Shown: piece after piece, positions 33,543-42,018 of the stretch
How positions within the stretch are numbered: position 1 is the first letter of the stretch
How the letters are laid out: every line of letters starts with the position of its first letter
NCBI RefSeq assembly: GCF_021353235.1
Contig: NZ_JAJTWT010000003.1
Location: 496,001-560,000 of the forward strand
Direction: 5' to 3'
From: Pelomonas caseinilytica
Lineage (GTDB): Bacteria; Pseudomonadota; Gammaproteobacteria; Burkholderiales; Burkholderiaceae_C
Length of the DNA stretch: 64,000 nucleotides
Made by a program: the position numbers and the translations under genes
Notes under the pieces: model-generated
The model's database searches: none
The model's input: the letters and a program-made list of their open reading frames with translations, nothing else
Told to the model about the DNA's origin: nothing

Positions 33543-34757
33543 ATGAGCAAGCAAGTCCAAGACGCCTACGTCGTCGCCGCCACCCGTCTGCCCATCGGCA
33601 AGAGCGGCCGTGGCTACTTCAAGAACACTCGGCCCGATGAGATGCTCGTCAAGGTCATGCAGGCGGCCCTCGCCCAGGCTCCGGGCCTGGAAGCCAAGGC
33701 CATCGAGGACGCCATCGTCGGCTGCTCCTTCCCGGAGGGCGAGCAGGGCATGAACATCGCCCGCGTGGCCTCGGTGCTGGCCGGCTTCGGCCCGACGGTC
33801 GGCGGCGTGACGGTCAACCGCTACTGCGCCTCCGGCATCACCGCCGTGCAGATGGCGGCCGACCGCATCCGCGTCGGCGAGGCCGACGTGATGTTCGCCG
33901 GCGGCGTCGAGTCCATGTCCATGATCCCCATGGGCGGCAACAAGCCCAGCCTGTCGCCGCTGATCTTCGAGAAGGACGAGAACATCGGCATCGCCTACGG
34001 CATGGGCCTGACGGCCGAGAAGGTCGCCGCCCAGTGGAAGATCAGCCGCGAGGCGCAGGACGCCTTCTCGCTGCAGTCCCACCAGCGCGCCGTGGCCGCC
34101 ATGCAGGCCGGCTACTTCGACGCCGAGATCACGCCCTTCGACGTGGTCGAGCGCACGCCCAACCTCGCGGACGGCTCCGTCAACGTCAAGACCCGCACCG
34201 TCAAGCTCGACGAGGGCGCCCGCCCCGACACCTCGCTGGAAGGCCTGGCCAAGCTCAAGCCCGTGTTCGCCGCCAAGGGCAGCGTCACCGCCGGCAACAG
34301 CTCCCAGACCTCCGACGGCTCGGGCGGCCTCATCCTCGTCAGCGAAGCCGCGCTCAAGCGCTACAACCTGACGCCGCTGGCCCGCTTCGTGTCCTTCGCC
34401 GTGCGCGGCGTGCCGCCCGAGATCATGGGCATCGGCCCCATCGAGGCCATCCCGGCTGCCCTCAAGGCCGCGGGCCTGGCGGCCAAGGACCTGGACTGGG
34501 TCGAGCTCAACGAAGCCTTCGCCGCCCAGAGCCTGGCCGTGCTCAACGACCTCGACAGCAAGGGCTTCGAGCTCGACCGCGCCAAGGTCAACCCCAACGG
34601 CGGCGCCATCGCCCTGGGCCACCCGCTGGGCGCCACCGGCGCCATCCGCTCTGCCTCGGTCATCCACGGCCTGCGCCGCACCGGCGGCAAGTACGGCATG
34701 GTCACGATGTGCGTGGGCGCCGGCCAGGGCGCTGCCGGCATCTTCGAGCGGCTGTAA
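33543..34757 (+). CDS. fadA: Acetyl-CoA C-acyltransferase (3-ketoacyl-CoA thiolase)
   Basis: Cleaves 3-ketoacyl-CoA with CoA to acetyl-CoA and a shortened acyl-CoA. 404 residues, thiolase length. Catalytic residues visible: Cys in NRYCASGITAVQ, His in GGAIALGHPLGATGAIR, and the second Cys in CVGAGQGAAGIFE. The LNEAFAAQSL segment is also present. The start at 33543 has AAAGGAAAGACC in front of it. Together with the upstream dehydrogenase and FadN-type enzyme it completes the beta-oxidation spiral. Confidence 0.92.
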   Translation: MSKQVQDAYVVAATRLPIGKSGRGYFKNTRPDEMLVKVMQAALAQAPGLEAKAIEDAIVGCSFPEGEQGMNIARVASVLAGFGPTVGGVTVNRYCASGITAVQMAADRIRVGEADVMFAGGVESMSMIPMGGNKPSLSPLIFEKDENIGIAYGMGLTAEKVAAQWKISREAQDAFSLQSHQRAVAAMQAGYFDAEITPFDVVERTPNLADGSVNVKTRTVKLDEGARPDTSLEGLAKLKPVFAAKGSVTAGNSSQTSDGSGGLILVSEAALKRYNLTPLARFVSFAVRGVPPEIMGIGPIEAIPAALKAAGLAAKDLDWVELNEAFAAQSLAVLNDLDSKGFELDRAKVNPNGGAIALGHPLGATGAIRSASVIHGLRRTGGKYGMVTMCVGAGQGAAGIFERL

Positions 34758-34761
34758 GCGC

Positions 34762-35295
34762 ATGGACCGTCGCCGCGCGCTCAAGACCACCTCGGCACTG
34801 CTCACGGTGACGCCATTGGCCGCCTGCACCGGCCGGCTGCAGACCTTCGCCACCTGGCAGCAGGCGCAGCAGGCCGTGCTCGACCTGCTCTTCGGCGAGA
34901 AGCTGGTGCAGGGCAACCCCTGGAACCTCAGCCAGGTCCTGCAGCACCTCGCCCAGAGCATCGAGTTCTCGATGCAGGGCTTCCCGGCGCTCAAGGGTGC
35001 CTGGTTCCGCTCGACGGTCGGGTCCGCGGCCTTTGCCGTCTTCAATGCGCGAGGCGCCATGAACCACGACCTGTCGGAGCCCATCCCCGGCGCGCCGGCT
35101 CTCGACGCGGCCCAGGCGCTGAAGCTGTCGGTCAACCGCCTGTTGGCGGCCATGGAGGCCTTCGCTCAGTTCAGCGGTACGCTGCGGCCTCATTTCGCCT
35201 ACGGCGAGCTGACCAAGCCGCAGTACGAACGCGCCCACCTGATGCACCTGGCCAATCACTGGACCCAGTTCCACGCCAAGACAGCGACTGCGTGA
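34762..35295 (+). CDS. DUF1569 domain protein with Tat-like leader
   Basis: 177 residues. The N-terminus MDRRRALKTTSALL resembles a Tat signal, and TPLAAC could be a lipobox at residue 21. The body matches the DUF1569 (DinB-superfamily-like) pattern: WNLSQVLQHLAQSIEFSMQGFP, then HPHFAYGELTKPQYERAHLMHLANHW, with His residues positioned like a DinB metal triad. Starts 4 bases after the thiolase, so it is co-transcribed. Function unknown. Repeat copy B begins directly after its stop. Confidence 0.78.
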   Translation: MDRRRALKTTSALLTVTPLAACTGRLQTFATWQQAQQAVLDLLFGEKLVQGNPWNLSQVLQHLAQSIEFSMQGFPALKGAWFRSTVGSAAFAVFNARGAMNHDLSEPIPGAPALDAAQALKLSVNRLLAAMEAFAQFSGTLRPHFAYGELTKPQYERAHLMHLANHWTQFHAKTATA

Positions 35296-35433
35296 GCCCC
35301 TCGCCCAGTCTTGCCCCGCTGAACGCGGGCCAGCCTGTTCGCTCCCCCGAGGGGACGGCGATGCTTGCCGGTTCGACCGGCAAGCACATCGCCAGACGGG
35401 CCGGCTTGGGAGCGGCCCGGCGCTCGGCCCGAA
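35296..35433 (+). repeat. Dispersed intergenic hairpin repeat, copy B
   Basis: Begins at the base after the DUF1569 stop codon. First hairpin: CCCGC, TGAAC loop, GCGGG (35315-35329). Central hairpin: GGCGAT 35357-35362, upper stem GCTTGCCGGT 35363-35372 pairing with ACCGGCAAGC 35376-35385, loop TCG, bulge AC, ATCGCC 35388-35393. Third stem CGGGCCG near 35397 and CGGCCCG near 35425. Same order, orientation and AC bulge as copies A and C. Confidence 0.88.
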
Positions 35434-35466
35434 GACAATGCAGCTGAACCCCGATAGGAGCCTGAC

Positions 35467-36231
35467 GTGACCATCAAGACCTACACCGTCAACGGCGTCG
35501 CGACGATCGAGATCGCCCGGCCCGAGAAGAAGAACGCCATCACCCAGGCGATGTACCAGGCCATGGCGGACGCGCTGCGGGCGGCGGATGCCGACAAGGC
35601 CGCACGCGCCGTGCTCATCACGGGACAGCCCGGCATCTTCACCTCGGGCAACGACCTCGAGGACTTCATGGCCGGGCCGGTACGCGGCGAGGAGGCCCCG
35701 ACCTTCCAGTTCATGCACGCCCTGACGGACTGCGGCAAGCCCGTGGTTGCCGCCGTGACCGGAGCGGCCATCGGCATCGGCACGACGATGCTGCTGCACT
35801 GCGACCTCGTCTTCGTGGCGGACGATGCGCGCCTGGCCATGCCCTTCGTCGGCCTCGGCCTGGTGCCGGAGTTCGCCTCCAGCGTGCTGGTGCCGCAATT
35901 GATGGGCAACCGGCGCGCGGCCGAGAAGCTGCTGCTCGGCGATCCCTTCACCGCCGAGCAGGCCGTGGAGTGCGGTATCGCCAACCGCGTGCTGCCGGCT
36001 GGCGAGGTGGTGAACCATGCGCGCCGCATTGCCGAACGCTTCAACACCCTGGCCCCTGGCGCGGTGCGCGACAGCAAGCGGCTGATCCGCGAGCCTCAGC
36101 GTGAAGCCGTCAAGGCGGCCATCACGCGCGAGGCGCAGATCTTCGGGGCCCGGCTGCGCAGCCCGGAGGCCATGGAGGCCTTCCAGGCCTTCTTCCAGAA
36201 GCGGGCCCCCGACTTCTCCAAATTCGACTGA
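35467..36231 (+). CDS. Enoyl-CoA hydratase/isomerase
   Basis: Crotonase-family enzyme of 254 residues, a GTG start with TAGGAG upstream. Motifs: NGVATIEIARPEKKNAIT, ITGQPGIFTSGNDLEDF (oxyanion hole), TGAAIGIGTTMLLHCDLVF (second oxyanion region), and FVGLGLVPEFASS with an acidic residue in the position of the catalytic Glu. It hydrates or isomerises unsaturated acyl-CoA. It is separated from the beta-oxidation operon by repeat copy B, so it may have separate expression. Confidence 0.88.
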   Translation: MTIKTYTVNGVATIEIARPEKKNAITQAMYQAMADALRAADADKAARAVLITGQPGIFTSGNDLEDFMAGPVRGEEAPTFQFMHALTDCGKPVVAAVTGAAIGIGTTMLLHCDLVFVADDARLAMPFVGLGLVPEFASSVLVPQLMGNRRAAEKLLLGDPFTAEQAVECGIANRVLPAGEVVNHARRIAERFNTLAPGAVRDSKRLIREPQREAVKAAITREAQIFGARLRSPEAMEAFQAFFQKRAPDFSKFD

Positions 36232-36236
36232 CGGCC

Positions 36237-36398
36237 CTATCGTCGGATCAGGCCGACCACCAGGCCGATGACGGCCAGGATCAGGAAGCCGTAGAACAGC
36301 AGCTGGGCGAAGCCCGCCGCGCTGGCGGCGATGCCCGTGAAGCCGAACACGGCCGCGATCAGCGCGATGACGAAGAAGATGATGGCGTAACGCAACAT
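36237..36398 (-). CDS. DUF1328 small membrane protein (UPF0391, YtjA-like)
   Basis: A 53-residue, almost wholly hydrophobic protein read on the minus strand: MLRYAIIFFVIALIAAVF..., then LLFYGFLILAVIGL, ending LIRR. Two membrane helices are separated by a small Gly/Ala loop. The sequence and size match the DUF1328 family. A clear AGGAG site is 8 bases before the ATG. Converges on the enoyl-CoA hydratase gene with a gap of 5 bases. Function unknown; often stress-associated. Confidence 0.92.
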   Translation of the reverse strand: MLRYAIIFFVIALIAAVFGFTGIAASAAGFAQLLFYGFLILAVIGLVVGLIRR

Positions 36399-36531
36399 GG
36401 CGGGACTCCTCTCGGTTGACGCCGTGATGGCGGACGACGTCAGCCTAGGGCCGGCGCCTTGGCCGCCATGCCGGACGGCGCAGTCGGGTGGAGTCGGACA
36501 TGGCTGACGCCGTTACAAAGCGGCCACCTCG

Positions 36532-37266
36532 ATGACACCCACCCTCGCCAAGCTGCTGCTCGGCCCGCTGCTGCTATGGCAGGGCCGCCGCGTCCGGGCC
36601 ACGGCCCTGCGCCTGCCCGAGGCGGCCGGCGAACGCATGCGCCCGGGTGACGGCCTGCGCCTGCTCATCGTGGGCGACTCCTCGGCCGCGGGCGTCGGCG
36701 CCGCGCACCAGGACGAAGCGCTCGCGGGCTGCCTGGGCCACCTGCTCGCGGCCCGCCTCGGCCGGCCGGTAGGATGGCAGCTGGTGGCGACCAGCGGCCA
36801 CCGCAGCGCCCAGGCCCTGGCCCAGCTGCGGGCTAGCGAGCTGGCGGCAGCCGACGTGCTCGTCACCGCCCTCGGGGTGAACGACGTCGTCGACCAGGTC
36901 GCGCCGGGCGAGGCGCTGGCGGCGCTCGACGCCATCGACGCCCTGGCGCGCGAGCGTGCCGGCGTGCGCCTGACGCTGCACTGCGCCGCCCCGCCCATGC
37001 AGGCCTTCCCGGTGCTGCCGCAGCCGCTGCGCTGGTTCTTCGGCCAGCAGGCGGCGCGCTTCAATGCAGCGCTGGCGGCGCAGGTGCGCGGCCACGCTTC
37101 GCGCCACGTCGCGCATCTGCCCGAGGTGATGCAGCGCGATGCCGCCGCGCTGATGGCGGCCGACGGCTTCCACCCCGGCCCGCGCGGCTATGCGCTGTGG
37201 GCCGAGGCGCTGGCCGGGCACATCGTTGCGGCGTGGCCGCAGCTGGCGAACCGCTCAACAACTTGA
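36532..37266 (+). CDS. SGNH/GDSL-type hydrolase
   Basis: 244 residues with the SGNH blocks: IVGDSSAAGVGA (nucleophile Ser in GDSS), a Gly of ATSGHRS, GVNDVVDQV (Asn block), and DGFHPGPRGY (catalytic Asp and His). It has a short hydrophobic N-terminus but no cleavage site, so it may be cytoplasmic or membrane-tethered. Esterase or lipase; substrate not evident. The gene lies 100 bases before a rhamnogalacturonan lyase; an acetyl-esterase role on pectin is conceivable but weak. The divergent DUF1328 gene shares its 133-bp upstream region. Confidence 0.87.
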   Translation: MTPTLAKLLLGPLLLWQGRRVRATALRLPEAAGERMRPGDGLRLLIVGDSSAAGVGAAHQDEALAGCLGHLLAARLGRPVGWQLVATSGHRSAQALAQLRASELAAADVLVTALGVNDVVDQVAPGEALAALDAIDALARERAGVRLTLHCAAPPMQAFPVLPQPLRWFFGQQAARFNAALAAQVRGHASRHVAHLPEVMQRDAAALMAADGFHPGPRGYALWAEALAGHIVAAWPQLANRSTT

Positions 37267-37366
37267 GCGCTGCGGCGGCGGGCGGCTTCCTAGACTGGAC
37301 CGGCCGCAATCACGCGGCAGCACTGGCCGCAGCTGTAGACGGCCGGGCACCTACGGAGACGAATCA

Positions 37367-39187
37367 ATGCGGATCAACGACCTCCGCCGGCACTTGCGCC
37401 GGCTGGGCGCGGCAGCCTGCGCGCTCTTCTTCATCGTCCTCGCGTCGCCGGCGCTGGCGGCCTTCAGCCTGACCACCGTCTACGACAGCGGCAGCGCGTC
37501 CAAGGTGCAGTACCAGGTGGACACCGGCGGCGGCCTCGTGTTCAAGGTGATGGCCTACGACAACGGCTCCAGCACGCAGTCCAAGGGCGACCTCTCCAGC
37601 ATCCTCTACAACGGCGTGCAATACGCCGACGCCAGCCGCGGCTCGCAGCTGAACTCGGGCTTCGATTTCCTCTACAGCAACGTGTCGGCCGTCGACGTGC
37701 AGGCGCAGATGATCAGCAGCACCGGCGTCGCCACGCTGGCGTCCACGGCCAACGGCGGCGTCGTCAGCGGCGGCGCCTACGTGAAGATCACGGTGACGGT
37801 CTTCAGCGCCAACGGCGGCGTGCTCAAGCACTACTACATGGCCAGGAGCGGCGAGCCACGCATCTACATGGGCACCTATTTCACGGAGGAGCCCGACACG
37901 CTGAACCTCGTGCGCTTCATCGTGCGGGTGCCCATCGCGGCGCTGTCGCAGGGCGGGCCGGCCGGCACGCCGGGGGGCGTGGACAGCAGCGGCAACTGGC
38001 CGCAGGACCTGCGCAGCACCGACACGACGGTCGAGGCCAGCGACGTGTTCGGCATCTCCGGCACGGGCCAGACGCGCTCCAAGCACTACTCCAACATGCG
38101 CCTGAAGGACTGGCAGTACTTCGGTGGCCGCAACAGCGCGGGCACGGTGGGTTTGTGGTTCTACCGTGACAACAACGAGGGCAACTCGGGCGGCCCGTTC
38201 TACCGCAGCCTGCTCAACCAGATCACGGCCACCAACAACGAGCTGACCTACATCGTCAACTACGGCGAAGGCCAGACCGAGGCCTTCCGCCTGGGCGTGC
38301 TGAACAGCTACACGTTGATGTTCACGGGCGGCAGTGCGCCGCCGGCGCCGGACACCAGCTGGTTCTCCGTGATGGGGCTGGACGGGTACGTGGCGCCCGC
38401 CGGCCGCGGCGCCGTCGCCGGCGTGGGCCTGTCGGGCACCGATGGGAACTTCACGTACACGGTGGGTTTCTCCAACGCGACGGCCCAGTACTGGACCACC
38501 GCCAACCTGGCCAACAGCGGCTACTTCAAGGCCACCGGCATGCGGCCCGGCACCTACACGCTGACCGTCTACAAGAACGAGCTGGCCGTCTACACCGGCA
38601 GCGTCAACGTCACGGCCGGCGGCACGACGCTGCTCAACACGATCGCCGTCAACGCCGACCCGGCCAGCACGGCCGCACTCTGGCGCATCGGCAACTGGGA
38701 CGGCACGCCGACCGAGTTCCTGAACGGCGGCCGCTTGACGACCATGCACCCGACCGACAGCCGCATGAGCAACTGGGTGCCGTCCACCTTCGTTGTCGGC
38801 ACGTCCACCGCGGCGGCCGGCTTTCCCGCCTACCAGTGGAAGGACGTCAACAACGCCCGCGTCATCACGTTCACGCTGACCAGTGCCCAGGTGAAGAACC
38901 TGACGCTGCGCATCGGCACGACGGAAGACTTCAACGGCGCCCGCCCGCAGGTCACGGTCAACGGCTGGACTTCGGCCGTTCCCACGGCGCCGGCCAAGGG
39001 CTCCCGCAACATGACCGTCGGCACCTACCGCGGCGTGAACCGGCTCTACAGCTACGCCATCCCGGCGTCGGCGCTGGTGGCCGGCACCAACACGCTGACG
39101 ATCAATGTCGTCAGCGGCACGAGCGGCACGGCCTACCTGAGCCCGGGCTTCTCCTATGACGCCGTCGACTTGATCGCTACGCCGTGA
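37367..39187 (+). CDS. Rhamnogalacturonan lyase (PL4-like), secreted
   Basis: 606 residues. After a signal peptide (CALFFIVLASPALAA) comes a beta-sandwich catalytic-type domain with YDNGSSTQSKGDLSSILYNG, HYYMARSGEPRIYMGTYFTEEP and RSKHYSNMRLKDWQYFGG. A small FnIII-like domain (TYTLTVYKNELAVY) follows, then a C-terminal carbohydrate-binding-like domain (LWRIGNWDGTPTEFLNG, then MHPTDSRM). This three-domain order is that of polysaccharide lyase family 4. It should cleave the rhamnose-galacturonate backbone of pectin outside the cell. The last 11 bases overlap the convergent thioesterase gene. Confidence 0.85.
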   Translation: MRINDLRRHLRRLGAAACALFFIVLASPALAAFSLTTVYDSGSASKVQYQVDTGGGLVFKVMAYDNGSSTQSKGDLSSILYNGVQYADASRGSQLNSGFDFLYSNVSAVDVQAQMISSTGVATLASTANGGVVSGGAYVKITVTVFSANGGVLKHYYMARSGEPRIYMGTYFTEEPDTLNLVRFIVRVPIAALSQGGPAGTPGGVDSSGNWPQDLRSTDTTVEASDVFGISGTGQTRSKHYSNMRLKDWQYFGGRNSAGTVGLWFYRDNNEGNSGGPFYRSLLNQITATNNELTYIVNYGEGQTEAFRLGVLNSYTLMFTGGSAPPAPDTSWFSVMGLDGYVAPAGRGAVAGVGLSGTDGNFTYTVGFSNATAQYWTTANLANSGYFKATGMRPGTYTLTVYKNELAVYTGSVNVTAGGTTLLNTIAVNADPASTAALWRIGNWDGTPTEFLNGGRLTTMHPTDSRMSNWVPSTFVVGTSTAAAGFPAYQWKDVNNARVITFTLTSAQVKNLTLRIGTTEDFNGARPQVTVNGWTSAVPTAPAKGSRNMTVGTYRGVNRLYSYAIPASALVAGTNTLTINVVSGTSGTAYLSPGFSYDAVDLIATP

Positions 39188-39611
39188 CCAGCCGCGGCTT
39201 GCCCTCGCGGTCGATCGCCACGTAGGTCAGGTTGGCCTCGGTCACCTTGACCACGTGCAGGTTCTCCGGGTCGCGCTCGGCGAACACCTCCACATGCACC
39301 GTGACCGACGTGCGGCCCACGCGCGTGACGGTGGCGTAGAAGCTCAGCAGGTCGCCGATGGAGACCGGCTGCTTGAAGACGAACTCGTTGACGGCCACGG
39401 TGGTCACGCGGCCCCGTGACAGCCGCGCCGGCAGGATGGAGCCGGCAATGTCCACCTGCGCCATGATCCAGCCGCCGAAGATGTCGCCGTTGGCATTGGC
39501 GTCGGCGGGCATGGGCATCACCCTCAGCACCAGCTCACGCTGGCCGGCAAGGGGTTGAACGGGGCTTGAATCCTGGGTCATCGCGTTCACTTGCAACAAT
39601 TCGTCCTTCAT
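39177..39611 (-). CDS. YciA-like acyl-CoA thioesterase
   Basis: Hotdog thioesterase of 144 residues that hydrolyses acyl-CoA. The core is MPMPADANANGDIFGGWIMAQVDIAG (Asp at the active position), with RVTTVAVNEFVFKQPVSIGD and KVTEANLTYVAID strands. Start set at 39611 (MKDELL) with AGGA about 9 bases upstream; MTQDSS at 39581 is an alternative. It overlaps the lyase gene by 11 bases at its 3' end and is divergent from the ABC exporter gene. Confidence 0.87.
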   Translation of the reverse strand: MKDELLQVNAMTQDSSPVQPLAGQRELVLRVMPMPADANANGDIFGGWIMAQVDIAGSILPARLSRGRVTTVAVNEFVFKQPVSIGDLLSFYATVTRVGRTSVTVHVEVFAERDPENLHVVKVTEANLTYVAIDREGKPRLVTA

Positions 39612-39625
39612 TCTCGGTCCTGCGC

Positions 39626-41434
39626 TTGCGAACACTCACCTCAGCATCATCCGTGCCACCACCCGCCGCGGCTCCCGCACCGCGGGGCGACTGGGGCACC
39701 GTCGGCCGCCTGCTGCCCTATCTCTGGCGCTACCGCTGGCGCGTGGCCCTCGCCCTGGGCTTCATGGTGGGCGCCAAGGTCAGCAACGTCGGCGTGCCCA
39801 TCCTGCTCAAGCACCTCATCGACGCCCTGGACATCAAGCCCGGCCAGCCCCAGGCGTTGCTGGTCGTGCCGCTCGGTGTGCTGCTGGCCTACGGCGGCCT
39901 GCGGCTGTCCACGTCGCTGTTCACGGAGCTGCGTGAGCTGATCTTCGCCAAGGCCACCGAAGGCACGGCGCGCAGCATCTCGCTGCAGGTCTTCCGCCAC
40001 CTGCATGACCTGAGCCTGCGTTTCCACCTGGAGCGCCAGACCGGCGGCATGACGCGCGACATCGAGCGCGGCACCCGTGCGGTGCATTCGCTGATCAGCT
40101 ACTCGCTCTACAGCATCGTGCCCACCCTCATCGAGGTGGTGCTGGTGCTGACCCTGCTGGGCGTCAAGTTCGACGCCTGGTTCGCCGGCATCACCGTCGC
40201 GGCCCTGGTCGTCTACATCGGCTTCACCGTCGTCGTGACCGAATGGCGCACCAAGTTCCGGCGCACGCTCAACGAGCTCGACTCCGTCGCCCACAGCAAG
40301 GCCATCGACTCGCTGCTGAACTACGAAACGGTCAAGTACTTCAACAACGAGGACTTCGAGGCCCGGCGCTACGACGAGAGCCTGGAGAAGCTGCGCCGCG
40401 CCCAGCTCAAGAGCCAGACGACGCTGTCCCTGCTCAACACCGGGCAGCAGCTCATCATCGCGACGGCCCTCGTGCTGATGCTGTGGCGCGCCACGCAGGG
40501 TGTCGTGGACGGCCGCCTGAGCCTGGGCGACCTCGTCATGGTCAACGCCTTCATGATCCAGCTCTACATCCCGCTGAACTTCCTCGGCGTGATCTACCGC
40601 GAAATCAAGCAGAGCCTGACCGACATCGAGAAGATGTTCCGCCTGCTCGACCGCGAGCGCGAAGTGGCCGACGCGCCGGATGCAGCCGAACTCGCCGTTC
40701 GCGGCGGCAGCGTCGTGTTCGAGGACGTGCGCTTCGCCTACGACCCCGTGCGGCCCATCCTGCACGGCGTCAGCTTCGAGATCCCGGCGGGCAAGAAGGT
40801 GGCCGTCGTCGGCCCCAGCGGCTCTGGCAAGAGCACGCTGGCGCGCCTGCTCTACCGCTTCTACGACATCGACGCGGGCGCCATCCGCATCGACGGCCAG
40901 GACATCCGCACGGTCACGCAGTCCAGCCTGCGCAAGGCCATCGGCATCGTGCCGCAGGACACCGTGCTCTTCAACGACACGGTGGCCTACAACATCGCCT
41001 ACGGCCGGCCGGGGGCGAGCCAGGCCGAGGTGGAGGCCGCCGCGCGGGCGGCCCACATCCACGCCTTCATCGCCGCCACGCCGCTCGGTTACGACACCAT
41101 GGTCGGCGAGCGCGGCCTCAAGCTCTCGGGCGGCGAGAAGCAGCGCGTGGCCATCGCCCGCACGCTGCTGAAGAATCCGCCCCTGCTCATCTTCGACGAG
41201 GCGACCTCGGCCCTGGACTCGACCAACGAACGCGCCATCCAGGCGGAGCTGGAATCGGTCGGTCGCGAGAAAACCGTGCTCGTCATCGCCCACCGCCTCT
41301 CCACCGTCGTCGACGCCCACGAGATCCTCGTGCTGGAGCAGGGCCGCATCATCGAACGCGGCCGGCACGACGAGCTGCTCGCCCGCAACGGCCGCTACGC
41401 CGAGATGTGGCGACTGCAACAGTCGGGTGAATGA
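39626..41434 (+). CDS. ATM1-type ABC exporter
   Basis: About 600 residues, full half-transporter with ATPase. The membrane domain has the ATM1/HMT1 segment GGMTRDIERGTRAVHSLISY and SLLNYETVKYFNNEDFE. The ATPase: Walker [16 protein letters not shown]-loop, LSGGEKQRV, LIFDEATSALD (complete catalytic site). Homologues export glutathione-linked compounds or contribute to Fe-S and heavy-metal handling; this homodimeric type is common in Burkholderiales. The start is uncertain: no ATG lies near the natural N-terminus, so TTG at 39626 or GTG at 39653 are likely. It is divergent from the thioesterase. Confidence 0.85.
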   Translation: MRTLTSASSVPPPAAAPAPRGDWGTVGRLLPYLWRYRWRVALALGFMVGAKVSNVGVPILLKHLIDALDIKPGQPQALLVVPLGVLLAYGGLRLSTSLFTELRELIFAKATEGTARSISLQVFRHLHDLSLRFHLERQTGGMTRDIERGTRAVHSLISYSLYSIVPTLIEVVLVLTLLGVKFDAWFAGITVAALVVYIGFTVVVTEWRTKFRRTLNELDSVAHSKAIDSLLNYETVKYFNNEDFEARRYDESLEKLRRAQLKSQTTLSLLNTGQQLIIATALVLMLWRATQGVVDGRLSLGDLVMVNAFMIQLYIPLNFLGVIYREIKQSLTDIEKMFRLLDREREVADAPDAAELAVRGGSVVFEDVRFAYDPVRPILHGVSFEIPAGKKVAVVGPSGSGKSTLARLLYRFYDIDAGAIRIDGQDIRTVTQSSLRKAIGIVPQDTVLFNDTVAYNIAYGRPGASQAEVEAAARAAHIHAFIAATPLGYDTMVGERGLKLSGGEKQRVAIARTLLKNPPLLIFDEATSALDSTNERAIQAELESVGREKTVLVIAHRLSTVVDAHEILVLEQGRIIERGRHDELLARNGRYAEMWRLQQSGE

Positions 41435-41653
41435 TCAGCGCGTGTTGCGCCCTTGATCGGCCCCTGGCGCCGCCGCAGGCCGGCGCCCCTTCCTACGGCA
41501 TGCGCTGATCCGGCTCTGCCCCACTGGCAGGCCTTGCAGGCCGCGCCGGGCCAGTGGCCCGGCCCTTCGCCAGGCAGATTCAATCCACCGGATTGAATCT
41601 GTCCGGGCTCAGCCCCCTTGAGGGGGCCGGCGCAGCCGGTAGGGGGAGGGCCT
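41435..41653. other. 219-bp intergenic stretch with a perfect 12-bp hairpin
   Basis: No gene. It contains CAGATTCAATCC (41575-41586), loop ACC, GGATTGAATCTG (41590-41601), a perfect palindrome. Around it are CCACTGGC and GCCAGTGG (41521-41528, 41550-41557), and AGCCCCCT with AGGGGGCC (41611-41627) on the side of the small membrane protein gene. On the minus strand this comes straight after that gene's stop and has the same layout (GC hairpin, long hairpin, GGCCCG stem) as the three dispersed repeats, but the sequence differs. Confidence 0.7.
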
Positions 41654-41965
41654 TCAGTGCGGCTTCTTGGGCTTCTCGAAGCTCTTGGGGCGGTAGACGT
41701 TGCCGTCCCATTCGCCGTCCACGCGGCCGTGCTGCGCGGACTCGCGGGCGCGGCGGATGACGCGCTCGGCCTCCATGGCCGCGGCACGCGTCTGGCGCTG
41801 GCGGCGGCGCCAGCCCACCGCCTGGTCGATGCGGCTGCGCAGCCAGGCGGCCAGCCGGGCGGCGGCGGCGTCCACCCGGGCCCGAAAGCGGTAGGGCAGG
41901 GCCATGTGCACGGCCAGCGCGAGGCAGACGGCCAGGCCGAGAGCAGCGAGCACGGTGTGAAGCAT
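41654..41965 (-). CDS. Small membrane protein of unknown function
   Basis: 103 residues. An N-terminal membrane helix (LHTVLAALGLAVCLALAVHMAL) is followed by a strongly basic helical region (RSRIDQAVGWRRRQRQTRAAAMEAERVIRRARES) and a tail rich in Lys and Pro ending PKKPH. No family recognised. The start at 41965 was preferred over longer possibilities because the hydrophobic segment then sits at the N-terminus. It lies 53 bases downstream of the YecA-like gene on the same strand and may be co-transcribed with it. Confidence 0.65.
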   Translation of the reverse strand: MLHTVLAALGLAVCLALAVHMALPYRFRARVDAAAARLAAWLRSRIDQAVGWRRRQRQTRAAAMEAERVIRRARESAQHGRVDGEWDGNVYRPKSFEKPKKPH

Positions 41966-42018
41966 GGCCTGAGTGTGAACCAAAGCCGGGCCAGCTACCA
42001 CCTGCGTTGAGGGGATGC

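Noticed and set aside
35371-35380. GGTTCGA as part of a tRNA T-arm
   Set aside because: It is the loop of the central hairpin of repeat copy B; no acceptor, D or anticodon stem is found around it. No tRNA was seen anywhere in the window.
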